Source: Cytobacillus firmus DS1 (GTDB lineage Bacteria; Bacillota; Bacilli; Bacillales; Cytobacillaceae). From it: a stretch of DNA of 64,000 nucleotides. The first letter of the stretch is position 1, and each line of letters opens with the position of its first letter. Below the pieces are notes generated by a model. That model worked only from the letters and a program-made list of their open reading frames with translations, did no database searches and was not told where the DNA came from. This document shows positions 42,294 to 50,545 of this stretch, one piece after another. Where the stretch lies: the NCBI RefSeq assembly GCF_000565285.1, contig NZ_APVL01000003.1, positions 62,001 to 126,000 of the forward strand. Direction: 5' to 3'. Position numbers and translations under genes: made by a program.

Positions 42294-44204
42294 CTATAAT
42301 GAGAATCTTGCAATTGCCAGGCTCTGAAGCTCTTTTAATGTCTTTAAGCTTAGAATCAATTCTTCTTTTTCACGGGTAGACATTCTGGAAAATGAGACAA
42401 CGGAAGATGGAGCGGCACCGTTTTTTTTCTGCTGCCAGCGCTGGGTGACATACAGCGTCAGTATAGTGCTTACAGACCCTCTCAAATCGTGTGCAAACTC
42501 CTTTGAGAATACCTGCCTTTCCTGCAGGAAATCTATTTTTTCAAGTGGTGTCCCTGATAGTTTCCCATGCATGAGTGACAGTATCTGCAGGCTATGGTGA
42601 TAGGGAAATAAAACTTCTTTTTTCATATCCATGCTCTTGCGCTGCAGCTTAAATAAGGACCGGAGCGGCTGATCCAGCGTAGGAATGGGATGTTCCCTTT
42701 CAAGGTGTGCCAGCCGGTATAAAAAAATTCTGGACCTTTTCATATGCTCCCGAGCCAGTGCTTCAAATTTTGCATGCAGCCCTTCACTTCCCGCAATGAG
42801 CCGATAGGAGAAAAAGTTTTGCGCTAACAATAAATTGTCATTAGTGGATTGAAGCATCCAGGTTCGCAGCCGCTCCTCCCATACCGACAGTGAACCCCGC
42901 CATTTCTCCTCACTGCACATCATGAGCCCTTTGCACCGTGCATAACCGGCACTCTCCATGTTAGAAGTGATCCTTTTTCCCAGCTCTTCAAAAAAATCGC
43001 CAGCTTCCTCCGATTGGCTTTCATAAACCAGGAAATGGTCCTGATCTGTGAGCATGAACTGTTCTCCACGGCCGCTTGCGCCCATGTGATAGAAAGCAAA
43101 TTCGCATGGCTGCTGCAGCCCTTTTTCCCTCAGTTCAGAAATAGATAGTTCTATAATTCTGCCGCTCATGCGATCGTATAGCTTTGTAATGATCTCAAGC
43201 GTTTTTAAAATAGGAACACGATCTCTTATTAAAGAATCAATTATCTCATAGATGCCGGTTTTTATTTGCGGAAGGCTGTCACGATCGGCTTTTTCGATAC
43301 TTTGAACCGTCTTTATCACATTCTCATTTTTCTTTCTCAGCAAATCTGATAGTGTCACAATCCCTGCGATCTTTGAATCTTCCATTACAGGCAGGTGTTT
43401 GATTCCCTTGAACAGAATCAGTGAAAGGGCCTCATAATAATAAGCTGTCCTTGATACCGTGACTGGACCCGCTGTCATAATGGTGCTTGCTGGAGCCGTA
43501 ATATCTGCCCCTTCAGCAGCAACCCATTCCACAATATCTCTTTCCGTAATAATTCCTTTTAAGCTATCCTTTTCTGTTACGAGGACCGAACTAATCTTTC
43601 TTTTTAGCATGAGCCGGGCAGCTTCCTGGATGGTTGCAGCCGGGCTGACTGCGGCTGGCTCACTGCTCATGACATCCTGAACCCTGATCATGAATGCATC
43701 ATTTTCCCCATAATCTGTCGCAAGCTTGACCTGTTCTGCAAGTGATGTGTATACATCCTTCAATCTGACGGATACCTGAGTCAGCAGGTAATCATGAACT
43801 GCAGGATCATCCCATCTTTTTCTCACCACTTCAAACGGAATGAGCATCGCTCTAACCTCACTGGACGCTTTGACTTCGACCAGTTCTTTAGTGATCTGTT
43901 TGGAAACACCCAGGAAATCGGCTAGGCTGGAAAATCCAATCAGCTCTCCTGTTTGGACTACTTCAAGCACTTCCTCCCTCCCGCTGTGGTCGTTTTTCAC
44001 GAATACCTCTGAAAGACCTTCTAAAAGGAGCAGAAGGCCTTCACGCGGTTTATTTTTTTTCAGGATCATGTCATTTTTGTTATAGTGGCGTACTTCGCAC
44101 ATGGACAGAAGTGAAAGGGCTGTGTCAGATTCCACCTCATGAAAAAAGGGGTGGAACCGCACAGCCTCCAGATTGTATAGGTTATACAGATTTTGATCCA
44201 TCAT
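42294..44204 (-). CDS. cNMP-binding, CBS-pair and DUF294 nucleotidyltransferase-like signalling protein
   Basis: 636 residues, cytoplasmic. Order: a cyclic-nucleotide-binding-like domain (about 15-140, LLLLLEGLSEVFVKNDHSGREEVLEVVQTGELIGF region), two CBS motifs (about 175-305, VQDVMSSEPAAVSPAATI and STIMTAGPVTVSRTAYY), a DUF294 nucleotidyltransferase-like domain (about 330-470, GASGRGEQFMLTDQDHFLVY with the Ser/Arg and DxD motif) and a DUF294 C-terminal helical domain. Related proteins are thought to regulate the partner symporter. Its start overlaps the symporter gene by 23 nt, so they are translationally coupled. Tandem ATGs at 44204/44201. Confidence 0.87.
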   Translation of the reverse strand: MMDQNLYNLYNLEAVRFHPFFHEVESDTALSLLSMCEVRHYNKNDMILKKNKPREGLLLLLEGLSEVFVKNDHSGREEVLEVVQTGELIGFSSLADFLGVSKQITKELVEVKASSEVRAMLIPFEVVRKRWDDPAVHDYLLTQVSVRLKDVYTSLAEQVKLATDYGENDAFMIRVQDVMSSEPAAVSPAATIQEAARLMLKRKISSVLVTEKDSLKGIITERDIVEWVAAEGADITAPASTIMTAGPVTVSRTAYYYEALSLILFKGIKHLPVMEDSKIAGIVTLSDLLRKKNENVIKTVQSIEKADRDSLPQIKTGIYEIIDSLIRDRVPILKTLEIITKLYDRMSGRIIELSISELREKGLQQPCEFAFYHMGASGRGEQFMLTDQDHFLVYESQSEEAGDFFEELGKRITSNMESAGYARCKGLMMCSEEKWRGSLSVWEERLRTWMLQSTNDNLLLAQNFFSYRLIAGSEGLHAKFEALAREHMKRSRIFLYRLAHLEREHPIPTLDQPLRSLFKLQRKSMDMKKEVLFPYHHSLQILSLMHGKLSGTPLEKIDFLQERQVFSKEFAHDLRGSVSTILTLYVTQRWQQKKNGAAPSSVVSFSRMSTREKEELILSLKTLKELQSLAIARFSL

Positions 44205-45852
44205 CGTTCATCCATACTTCACCATCTTTATATACCATTTGCTCCGGATAGCGAAGATCCATAACTTCCTCCTGGATTTTTTGCGAAGGAGCAGCTGTCA
44301 TTAAAGAAACAATGATATTAGCTGCAAATGCAGCTGTGGCACCAAACACGCCGGCACCTGTATCAATGATTCCCAGGATTGTAAATCCTCCATATTTAGC
44401 TGCAAAGATGTACGCCAACGTCACACCTAACCCGACCAGCAGGCCGGCAATAACTCCCTGGGAGTTTGAACGCTTCCACCAGACACCCAGAACGAGCGCC
44501 GGGAAGAATGTCCCTGTCGCTAGCGCAAATGCCCAGGCAACAATTTGCGTAATAGCTCCTGGCGGGTTAAGCGCGATTACGCCGGCCAGAAGAGTGGCGA
44601 TGACAATGGACCAGCGGGCAACAGAAAGACGAGTTTTTTCCGTTGAATCCGGTTTTAGCACCCGGTAAAAAATATCGTGAGCAAATGCGGAAGAAATCGC
44701 AATCATCAAACCTCCGGCCGTTGATAACGCAGCAGCCATTGCCCCTGCTGCCACCAGGCCGATAACAAACATGCCAAGGTTGGCAATCTCCGGGGTCGCC
44801 ATAACGACAATATCATTCGAGATAATGAGTTCCTTCCATTGAAGAACTCCGTCGCCATTGCCATCCGCTACCTGGAGCTTGCCTGTGTCAACCCATGTCT
44901 TCGTCCAGGCAGGCAGCTCCGTAATTTTGCTGCCGGCAACCTGCGTCATTAAAATGAAACGGGAGAATGCTGCGTATGCAGGTGCAGAAAGATAAAGCAA
45001 GCCGATGAACAGCAATGCCCATGCTCCTGACCAGCGCGCTGCCTTCATCGTTGACACTGTATAGAAACGGACAATTACGTGCGGAAGTCCTGCTGTACCA
45101 GCCATCAGTGTAAACATAAGTGCAAGGAACTGCCACTTCGTTCCATTGGTAAATGGCGCAAAGTATTCAGAGATTCCCAATTCGCGGTCGAGCTCACCCA
45201 TTTTTCCGACAAGTTCACCGTAGGAAATCCATGGCATAGGGTTTCCTGTTAATTGCAGTGCCATGAAAATGACAGGAATTAAGTAAGCGATAATCAAAAT
45301 GACATACTGAGCAACCTGAGTCCAGGTAATCCCCTTCATGCCTCCGAATGCTGCATAAAAGGCAATGAGAACGACACCAATCATGGTTCCAAGCTTTGCA
45401 TCAATTTCAAACAGGCGGCCGATTACCACTCCTGAACCGGAAAGCTGGCCAATCGAATAGGTGAAGCTGATGATGATTGTACAAAGGGCTGCAATCACCC
45501 GTGCTGTGTGGCTGTCAAACCGGTCACCGATGAATTCCGGAACCGTGTAGCGGCCGTATTTTCGCAGCTGTGGTGCCAGCAGGAAGGTTAAGAGCAGGTA
45601 TCCTCCCGTCCAGCCCATAATATAGGCAAGACCGTCATAGCCCAGAAGCATGATCGTTCCTGCCATCCCGATAAAGGAAGCGGCACTCATCCAGTCAGCA
45701 CCAATTGCCATTCCATTGAAGATCGGCGGCACTCCGCGGCCGGCAACATAGAACTCAGAAGTTTCTTTGGCCTTATTGTAAATAGCTATGCCAATATACA
45801 AAGCAAATGTAGCTAAAATGATAGATAATGAGACCAAAAACTGTGTATCCAA
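44182..45852 (-). CDS. Sodium:solute symporter, VC_2705-type large subunit (acetate/organic-acid permease-like)
   Basis: About 556 residues with 13 or so membrane segments of the SSS family: EFYVAGRGVPPIFNGMAIGADWMSAASFIGMAGTIML near the N-terminus (in parts), GGMKGITWTQVAQYVIL and AISSAFAHDIFYRVLKPD. A soluble insertion (about 305-345, KTWVDTGKLQVADGNGDGVLQWKELI) with an EF-hand-like DGNGDG is typical of the VC_2705 subgroup. It works with the small DUF4212 subunit encoded just upstream. Substrate probably a monocarboxylate, unproven. A TTG at 45852 is 6 nt after AAAGGGGG and gives MDTQFLVSL; an ATG at 45858 abuts the site. Confidence 0.88.
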   Translation of the reverse strand: MDTQFLVSLSIILATFALYIGIAIYNKAKETSEFYVAGRGVPPIFNGMAIGADWMSAASFIGMAGTIMLLGYDGLAYIMGWTGGYLLLTFLLAPQLRKYGRYTVPEFIGDRFDSHTARVIAALCTIIISFTYSIGQLSGSGVVIGRLFEIDAKLGTMIGVVLIAFYAAFGGMKGITWTQVAQYVILIIAYLIPVIFMALQLTGNPMPWISYGELVGKMGELDRELGISEYFAPFTNGTKWQFLALMFTLMAGTAGLPHVIVRFYTVSTMKAARWSGAWALLFIGLLYLSAPAYAAFSRFILMTQVAGSKITELPAWTKTWVDTGKLQVADGNGDGVLQWKELIISNDIVVMATPEIANLGMFVIGLVAAGAMAAALSTAGGLMIAISSAFAHDIFYRVLKPDSTEKTRLSVARWSIVIATLLAGVIALNPPGAITQIVAWAFALATGTFFPALVLGVWWKRSNSQGVIAGLLVGLGVTLAYIFAAKYGGFTILGIIDTGAGVFGATAAFAANIIVSLMTAAPSQKIQEEVMDLRYPEQMVYKDGEVWMNDDGSKSV

Positions 45853-45947
45853 GAACATCCCCCTTTTTTTCGATCGATTTTTTTATGACGCCCCTTTTAT
45901 CTCTCTGTATAGCGGAAGCTTAAAAACAGCCGCTCATTCTTCGTTAA

Positions 45948-46250
45948 TTAATGATCAAGAACTTTCCCTGAACTGATTTGTTCATTTTTGTTTTCATCAA
46001 TACCATATTTCCGGTCAATCGCATCTCCCATTTTTGCATTAACAAACAGCAGAATGATAAACGTCAGTACAGCCCCCTGTGCGCCCATAAAGTAATGGAA
46101 TGGGAATCCGTTAATAGTAATATCGCTCAATGGTTCTGCAAAAAAGACCACTCCAAAAGAGGCAAGAAAGCCAATAGCAAAATAAATGATCATATTCCGA
46201 GTCTTTTCGCGGAAATAACTGTCCGCTACTTTTTTATCGATTTTCTTCAA
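45948..46250 (-). CDS. DUF4212 sodium:solute symporter small subunit
   Basis: 100 residues with two membrane helices (about 19-40, MIIYFAIGFLASFGVVFFAEPL, and 56-78, FMGAQGAVLTFIILLFVNA), plus charged ends (LKKIDKKVADSYFREKTRN, DAIDRKYGIDEN). This is the small partner of the VC_2705-type symporter. The start is taken as the TTG at 46250, which follows GGGGGTGGAG and matches the usual MKKIDKK start; an ATG at 46280 has no ribosome site. Confidence 0.85.
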   Translation of the reverse strand: MKKIDKKVADSYFREKTRNMIIYFAIGFLASFGVVFFAEPLSDITINGFPFHYFMGAQGAVLTFIILLFVNAKMGDAIDRKYGIDENKNEQISSGKVLDH

Positions 46251-46382
46251 AACTCCACCCCCGGTAAAAATGATAATCAAATTTTGATGAACAGATTTTA
46301 TTGGCCCGGAATCACTCCTTAATTCTGATATGTGCAGCTGAATCGCTGCTATTTTACCGGATCCATTATCCGGACAAAACCA

Positions 46383-46565
46383 TTACCTTAAACTGAAAAT
46401 AAATTTGACTGTATCCATGAAAGGTGCGGGAACAAGAATGATTTGAACGAGGAAGTAAGCAAAGATTGATAGAAATGGGACTGCCAGGAAGATTGGCCTT
46501 TTCTTCCTTAGAGCAAGAAAGAGACATATCCCTGTAATGATCATCATGGACAGTAACGGAAGCAA
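46383..46565 (-). CDS. Small two-helix membrane protein at the head of the symporter operon
   Basis: 60 residues from a TTG at 46565, 8 nt after AAAGGGGG; the frame is open to an ATG at 46598. Two hydrophobic segments (LLPLLSMMIITGICLFLAL and FLAVPFLSIFAYFLVQIIL) with a KKR turn. It lies 132 nt upstream of the DUF4212 gene and just downstream of a strong promoter, so it is the first gene of the operon. Not recognised; possibly an accessory subunit of the symporter. Confidence 0.55.
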   Translation of the reverse strand: MLPLLSMMIITGICLFLALRKKRPIFLAVPFLSIFAYFLVQIILVPAPFMDTVKFIFSLR

Positions 46566-46680
46566 TTTGGTTTCCCCCTTTTTAGAAAGCGCTGTCATTT
46601 CTCCGCTTTCCGTTTATGTTTCAAGATGGGCAATTAATTCGTTTTCTGATTTCATTTAATTTTAAGAAAATTCATACTTC

Positions 46681-46709
46681 ATTATGTACAAAAATCATTT
46701 CCAGGTCAA
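46681..46709 (-). promoter_or_regulatory. Sigma-A promoter of the symporter operon
   Basis: Minus strand TTGACC, 17-nt spacer, CATAAT, about 115 nt upstream of the small membrane protein gene. The rest of the 46566-46850 gap is AT-rich with no gene. Confidence 0.65.
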
Positions 46710-46850
46710 GTACATGCTGGGAAAATCTATAAATTTTTTTGAAGAATTTAGTCAATTCCTTAATATATAAGGGTTTTAGTCAGCAAAATTGGATGGAGGA
46801 AACTTTAGGGCATTAGAGGAAAACACTATAGTAATAATGAAAACTGCCAG

Positions 46851-46874
46851 AAAAAAAGAGCCTATCCGGCTCCT
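46851..46874 (-). terminator. pcp terminator
   Basis: Minus strand GAGCC / GGCTC stem with a 5-nt loop then T7, directly after the pcp stop codon. Confidence 0.8.
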
Positions 46875-47480
46875 TTAGTCCAATTCTTTTATGATCAGCG
46901 TAATTGCCTCCTGCAGATCTGCATCTGACCAGCTTGCCATGCCTTTTTTACTGGCAGCCGCCAGTGCATGGGATGCAGGTATGTGCACAAAACCAGCCGG
47001 TAATTCAGTGTTTGTCGATTTTAGCAGGTGAAGCACGGAATACATAACATTGTTGCATAGATAAGTCCCCGCTGTGTTTGAGATTGCTGCAGGATATCCC
47101 GCTTCCTTAAGTCTATTAACCATCCGCCGGATCGGCAGGGTGGAGAAATAGCCATCGGGACCATTTTCTTCTATCAATTTGTCTTCAGGTGCGACTCCGC
47201 TATTATCCGGCTCGCCATCCTGGCAATTGATCGCGATTCTCTCAGGAGTGATGGCTGTCCGTCCGGCAGCCAACCCGAGAGAAATCACTGCGTCCGGCCT
47301 TTTCCCGGCTACTTCCTTTACTATTTTCTTTGGTGCAAGATTAAAATCAACCGGCAGCAGATGCCCTATGATTTCATAGTTTCCAACCGTTTTGCCATCT
47401 AATGCATTCACAATCTTTTCCGTCGGATTAATTGGAAAATCAAGAAAAGGTTCAAATCCGGTTAACAGCAGCTTCTTCAT
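46875..47480 (-). CDS. pcp: Pyrrolidone-carboxylate peptidase (pyroglutamyl peptidase I)
   Basis: 201 residues, C15 cysteine peptidase. Catalytic triad visible as Glu80 (TAITPERIAIN), Cys142 (SNTAGTYLCNNVMY) and His166 (FVHIPASH). It removes N-terminal pyroglutamate from peptides in the cytosol. GGGGGAGAAG precedes the ATG. Monocistronic; a REP-like element lies upstream. Confidence 0.95.
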   Translation of the reverse strand: MKKLLLTGFEPFLDFPINPTEKIVNALDGKTVGNYEIIGHLLPVDFNLAPKKIVKEVAGKRPDAVISLGLAAGRTAITPERIAINCQDGEPDNSGVAPEDKLIEENGPDGYFSTLPIRRMVNRLKEAGYPAAISNTAGTYLCNNVMYSVLHLLKSTNTELPAGFVHIPASHALAAASKKGMASWSDADLQEAITLIIKELD

Positions 47481-47555
47481 GTCTTCTCCCCCTGCATAAC
47501 ACTTCGTTTTTCGAAATATTATACAGGATAATGACGGAATTGTCGAAAAAATAGT

Positions 47556-47588
47556 GATTCGACAAAATTCGGGTGGTGCCTGTCACCA
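47556..47588 (+). repeat. REP-like element, copy 3
   Basis: Identical to copy 1 over GATTCGACAAAATTCGGG and TGGTGCCTGTCACCA. It touches the spoIIQ terminator. Confidence 0.82.
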
Positions 47589-47617
47589 AAAAAGAGCCTG
47601 CCATTTCGGCAGACTCT
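47588..47617 (-). terminator. spoIIQ terminator
   Basis: Minus strand GAGTCTGCC / GGCAGGCTC stem (one mismatch) with a 5-nt loop, then T6. Confidence 0.8.
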
Positions 47618-47623
47618 CTATGA

Positions 47624-48595
47624 TTATGCGTCAGTTGATTCAGTTGCAGTGTCTTCTTCAATCTGGTCGTCAGTTTGACCTTCATCTTCAGAAGATCCAG
47701 CTGGGTCTTCTTCTGTATCAGCAGACTCGTCTTCTTCTGTATTTCCGGCATTTTCATCTTCAGCACCAGATTCTTCAGAAGAACCTTCGCCTTCACTTGC
47801 ACCGGACTCTTCAGCGGACTTGTCCTCAGAAGGAGCTGTTTCATCGTTTTCTTCAGTTGCACCGCTGTTTTCTTCAGCATCTGCTTTGTCAGCTGTGTCC
47901 AGCTCCTGTAAAGAGCTTAACGGTTTATTGAAGAAATCAAGCGGATTGACCGGCGTTCCATCTTTGCGGATTTCAAAGTGTACATGTACGCCTGCTTCTT
48001 CATTAAACAAGCTTTCGCCTGCCTTTGCAAGGACATCACCTTGTTCTACCTCGTCGCCAACCTCAACATTCATCTCTGTAACAGATTGATATTGTGTTAC
48101 AATTCCTTTGTCATGCTCAACTTCAATGACATTGCCCAACAGTGAATCTTCTTCTACCTTGGTAATTTTTCCGCTTAATGCAGCAAGGACATCAAATGTT
48201 TCCCCATCCTTAGTGGCAATATCAATACCTGTGTTCGGATGGTATGTGTTATTGTAAAATACTAGAGCAGCTTCCTGTTCTTCAGCCTTGCCGTCATAGT
48301 CGTAGAATTGTTTTTGAATGACAGCTGAGTCTGGGTCTTTGACAGGCATTACGAAGTTTTCCATTGCCCGGTTAACTTCCAATGCTGGCTCGTCGTACTT
48401 TTTGCCGGTAATATCAGTGGCTTCATAATCATAGCTGTCAGTATCTGTAGCGTTGTCGCTAGTCTGGTACCAAAGTACACCGGTTAGAATGATTGCTGCA
48501 CTTGCAATGTAGATTGCTGGGAATGCCCACCGCTTTTTCATAAAGCGTTTAAAGCTGGAATCTTGAGAAGATCGTTTCTTTTCTTCCTCTCTCAT
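47624..48595 (-). CDS. spoIIQ: Stage II sporulation protein SpoIIQ (LytM/M23 fold)
   Basis: 323 residues: a cytoplasmic N-terminus, one membrane helix (about 24-43), and an M23/LytM domain (about 80-225). SpoIIQ is made in the forespore under sigma-F and binds mother-cell SpoIIIAH across the septum to form the engulfment channel. The fragment FYNNTYHPNTGIDIATKDG aligns with the B. subtilis protein, and His119, Asp125 and H204-x-H206 (HVHFEIRKDG) give a full set of zinc ligands, whereas B. subtilis has Ser at the first position (from memory). A long acidic, Ser/Glu/Asp-rich tail (about 228-323) is longer than in B. subtilis. Neighbours spoIID on the same strand, with a vanZ-like gene between. 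Confidence 0.92.
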   Translation of the reverse strand: MREEEKKRSSQDSSFKRFMKKRWAFPAIYIASAAIILTGVLWYQTSDNATDTDSYDYEATDITGKKYDEPALEVNRAMENFVMPVKDPDSAVIQKQFYDYDGKAEEQEAALVFYNNTYHPNTGIDIATKDGETFDVLAALSGKITKVEEDSLLGNVIEVEHDKGIVTQYQSVTEMNVEVGDEVEQGDVLAKAGESLFNEEAGVHVHFEIRKDGTPVNPLDFFNKPLSSLQELDTADKADAEENSGATEENDETAPSEDKSAEESGASEGEGSSEESGAEDENAGNTEEDESADTEEDPAGSSEDEGQTDDQIEEDTATESTDA

Positions 48596-48669
48596 TTATC
48601 ATCACCTCAGCAATCAGTCTGAACAGATTGAGAGGATTATATACATTTCTCAAAAAAAATTTTTTGGTC

Positions 48670-48700
48670 TTATTTTTCGACAAACGTTTTTGGATTATGC
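48670..48700 (-). promoter_or_regulatory. Possible sigma-F promoter of spoIIQ
   Basis: Minus strand GCATA, 16-nt gap and CGAAAAATAA loosely fit the sigma-F consensus (GYWTA, N14-15, GGNNANANTR), with a C for G at the first -10 base. Confidence 0.3.
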
Positions 48701-48736
48701 ATGATCTGAGAAAAAATTTTTAAAAGGAGTTACTGA

Positions 48737-49156
48737 ATGATGGTTAAGTGGTTACTACGTGTACTGCCATTCCTGTATATGGCGCTAATTTGGGGCCTGT
48801 CCAGCATGCCTGCTGATGCTGTGGTGGAGCTGCCTGATTTGGCGGTGGACCGGTTTATAAAAGAATCTATGCATCTGATTGAGTTTGGTATTTTATATGT
48901 TCTTCTGGTTCTGGCAGCGCTGACTGCAGGTAAGCTGACGCCGGGAGTGAATATTCTTTTGGCTAGTTTTGCGTGCTTCTACGGAATCCTCGATGAGATC
49001 CACCAATCATTTGTACCGTACCGGTCTGCAACTGTGATTGACGCTGTTAAGGATATTACCGGTGTGGCGGTGTGCTGGTATTTTATCAGCAGGGCTCTTT
49101 TTTATGGGCGATTTAAACGGCTTGGAGATTCCTTGTTATTATTAAGGCGTCTTTGA
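48737..49156 (+). CDS. VanZ-family membrane protein
   Basis: 139 residues with four hydrophobic segments. The VanZ pattern is clear: LPFLYMALIWGLSSMPAD at the start, KESMHLIEFGILYVLLVLA, then CFYGILDEIHQSFVPYRSATVIDAVKDITGV, where DE-x2-Q-x3-P-x-R and the D-x3-D are the family hallmark (quoted in parts). Function of most VanZ proteins is unknown; one confers low-level teicoplanin resistance. AAAGGAGTTACTGA precedes the ATGATG. It lies divergently next to spoIIQ. Confidence 0.85.
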   Translation: MMVKWLLRVLPFLYMALIWGLSSMPADAVVELPDLAVDRFIKESMHLIEFGILYVLLVLAALTAGKLTPGVNILLASFACFYGILDEIHQSFVPYRSATVIDAVKDITGVAVCWYFISRALFYGRFKRLGDSLLLLRRL

Positions 49157-49165
49157 ATTGTGCCC

Positions 49166-49346
49166 GTTGATTTCCGCTGCGGGCACTTGCTTTCCGCGGG
49201 GAGGAACAGAGCTCTCGGCTTCGCTTGTGAGGTCTCCCGCTCCCTCTCCTCCCGCAGGACATTGTATATGCTTCCTCGAATGAACACCGCACGAAGGAAA
49301 TGCGTTAGCATTTTCGAGGATCAAGTGCCCTCCGCTCCAAATCAAC
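49166..49346. repeat. 181-bp element with terminal inverted repeats (MITE-like, Bacillaceae family)
   Basis: The ends are inverted copies: GTTGATTTCCGCTGCGGGCACTTG at the left (24 nt; parts GTTGATTTCC, GGGCACTTG) and CAAGTGCCC...AAATCAAC at the right. Inside are GCTTTCCGCGGGGAGGA, CTCCTCCCGCAGGA and GCATTTTCGAGGAT. The GTTGATTTCCGCTGCGGGCACT...GTGCCCTCCGCTCCAA pattern is one I recall as common between genes of many Bacillaceae. No coding capacity. Confidence 0.78.
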
Positions 49347-49376
49347 TCAGTAGATCATACCAGCCAAAACATACAG

Positions 49377-49405
49377 AAAGAGCTGATTCCAACAATCAGC
49401 TCTTT
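49377..49405. terminator. Bidirectional terminator between vanZ-like and spoIID
   Basis: A 12-bp perfect stem AAAGAGCTGATT / AATCAGCTCTTT with a 5-nt loop; A/T runs on both sides fit termination of the convergent genes. Confidence 0.8.
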
Positions 49406-49408
49406 CAT

Positions 49409-50440
49409 TTATTTTTTAGCCGTTACTTTCGTCAGCAATTGGTCAGACGCTGCAATTTCCACCCCTTTATAATAGTGGGCAACGATTTCTTTGTAGCTTT
49501 TTCCTTCAGCTGCCATGCCATTTGCGCCGTATTGGCTCATACCGACCCCATGGCCGTAGCCCTGGGTGTTGATAATGATGTTGTCACCTTTGCGTTCCCA
49601 GGTAAAGTCTGTTGATTTAAGGCCCAGTTTCTCTCTGATGTCTTTTCCGCTGACTACTTTCCCGTTAATATCCACTTTTGAAACCCTCTGGCCGGCTGTT
49701 CGCTCAGTCACTGTGCCGATGGTGCTGTCATTTGGAAGCTTTACACCCAATTTCCTTTCAAAATCCTGAACAGTGAATACCTCTCTGCCGTTAAACTTAG
49801 GAGACTGAAGGTCCCATTTGCTTTCTACACTTTTTAAATAAGGAACGGAATTTGGCCAGATGGCTTCGGAATTTTCGGTAAAGCCATTGCTTGTTGAAAA
49901 GAAGGAGGCTGTTATCGGTGAGCCGTCAAAGGTGAGAATCTGGCCTCTTGTTGAGTTCACTGCCTCTTTAACCTTTTGAATTTTCCATTTGTAATCAGGT
50001 CCCCAAATTTGCTTAAGTTCACTTTCACTTTTATAAACCTGGTGGGTTACGGTATCATACACTAATGCCCCTTCAGGAAGTTCCACGCTATCTTTGTTCA
50101 TCATTTGTTTCACAATAAATGTTCTTGCTGCCAATGCCTGCGCCTTTAAAGCTTCTTCTTCAAATTCGGCCGGCATTTCCGATGCTACCACTCCGACAAT
50201 ATAATCTTCAAGCGGTACCGTCTCCAGCTTTTTCTGTGCAAGGCGGTAGACCCCTACCTCTATGGCTGGCCCTTGAGGAATTTCTGCCGCCGTCTCTTTC
50301 TTGGCATCAGTCTTGAGCTCCTCACCAAGCTTTCCGCTGACATTTCCTTCTGTAAAAGGAATTACAAGCAGGGAAGGAACGATGAGCGTGACGGCAAACA
50401 ACAGTGCGGCTAGTACGATGAAAGGTTTGAATTTTGTCAT
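49409..50440 (-). CDS. spoIID: Stage II sporulation protein SpoIID
   Basis: 343 residues: one N-terminal membrane helix (about 8-30), then the SpoIID/LytB amidase-enhancer-type domain with LEDYIVGVVASEMPAEFEEEALKAQALAARTF (in parts), FSTSNGFTENSEAIW and the C-terminal GYGHGVGMSQYGANGMA. SpoIID is a peptidoglycan lytic transglycosylase that works with SpoIIP and SpoIIM to drive engulfment. GGAGGC precedes the ATG, and a good sigma-E promoter lies upstream. In B. subtilis it directly follows murAA; here a 9-kb cassette separates the two. Confidence 0.95.
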   Translation of the reverse strand: MTKFKPFIVLAALLFAVTLIVPSLLVIPFTEGNVSGKLGEELKTDAKKETAAEIPQGPAIEVGVYRLAQKKLETVPLEDYIVGVVASEMPAEFEEEALKAQALAARTFIVKQMMNKDSVELPEGALVYDTVTHQVYKSESELKQIWGPDYKWKIQKVKEAVNSTRGQILTFDGSPITASFFSTSNGFTENSEAIWPNSVPYLKSVESKWDLQSPKFNGREVFTVQDFERKLGVKLPNDSTIGTVTERTAGQRVSKVDINGKVVSGKDIREKLGLKSTDFTWERKGDNIIINTQGYGHGVGMSQYGANGMAAEGKSYKEIVAHYYKGVEIAASDQLLTKVTAKK

Positions 50441-50482
50441 GTTTTAAGCCTCCATAGCAAATAAATAATTCGAACTCAATTC

Positions 50483-50513
50483 ATGTTTATGGCTATGGAC
50501 AAGCTAATATGAC
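50483..50513 (-). promoter_or_regulatory. Sigma-E promoter of spoIID
   Basis: Minus strand GTCATATT, 14 nt, CATAAACAT fits the sigma-E consensus (-35 KMATATT, -10 CATACAHT) with correct spacing, about 45 nt upstream of the start. Confidence 0.7.
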
Positions 50514-50545
50514 AACTTAATGAACAGGAATGTGAATTATGCAAT

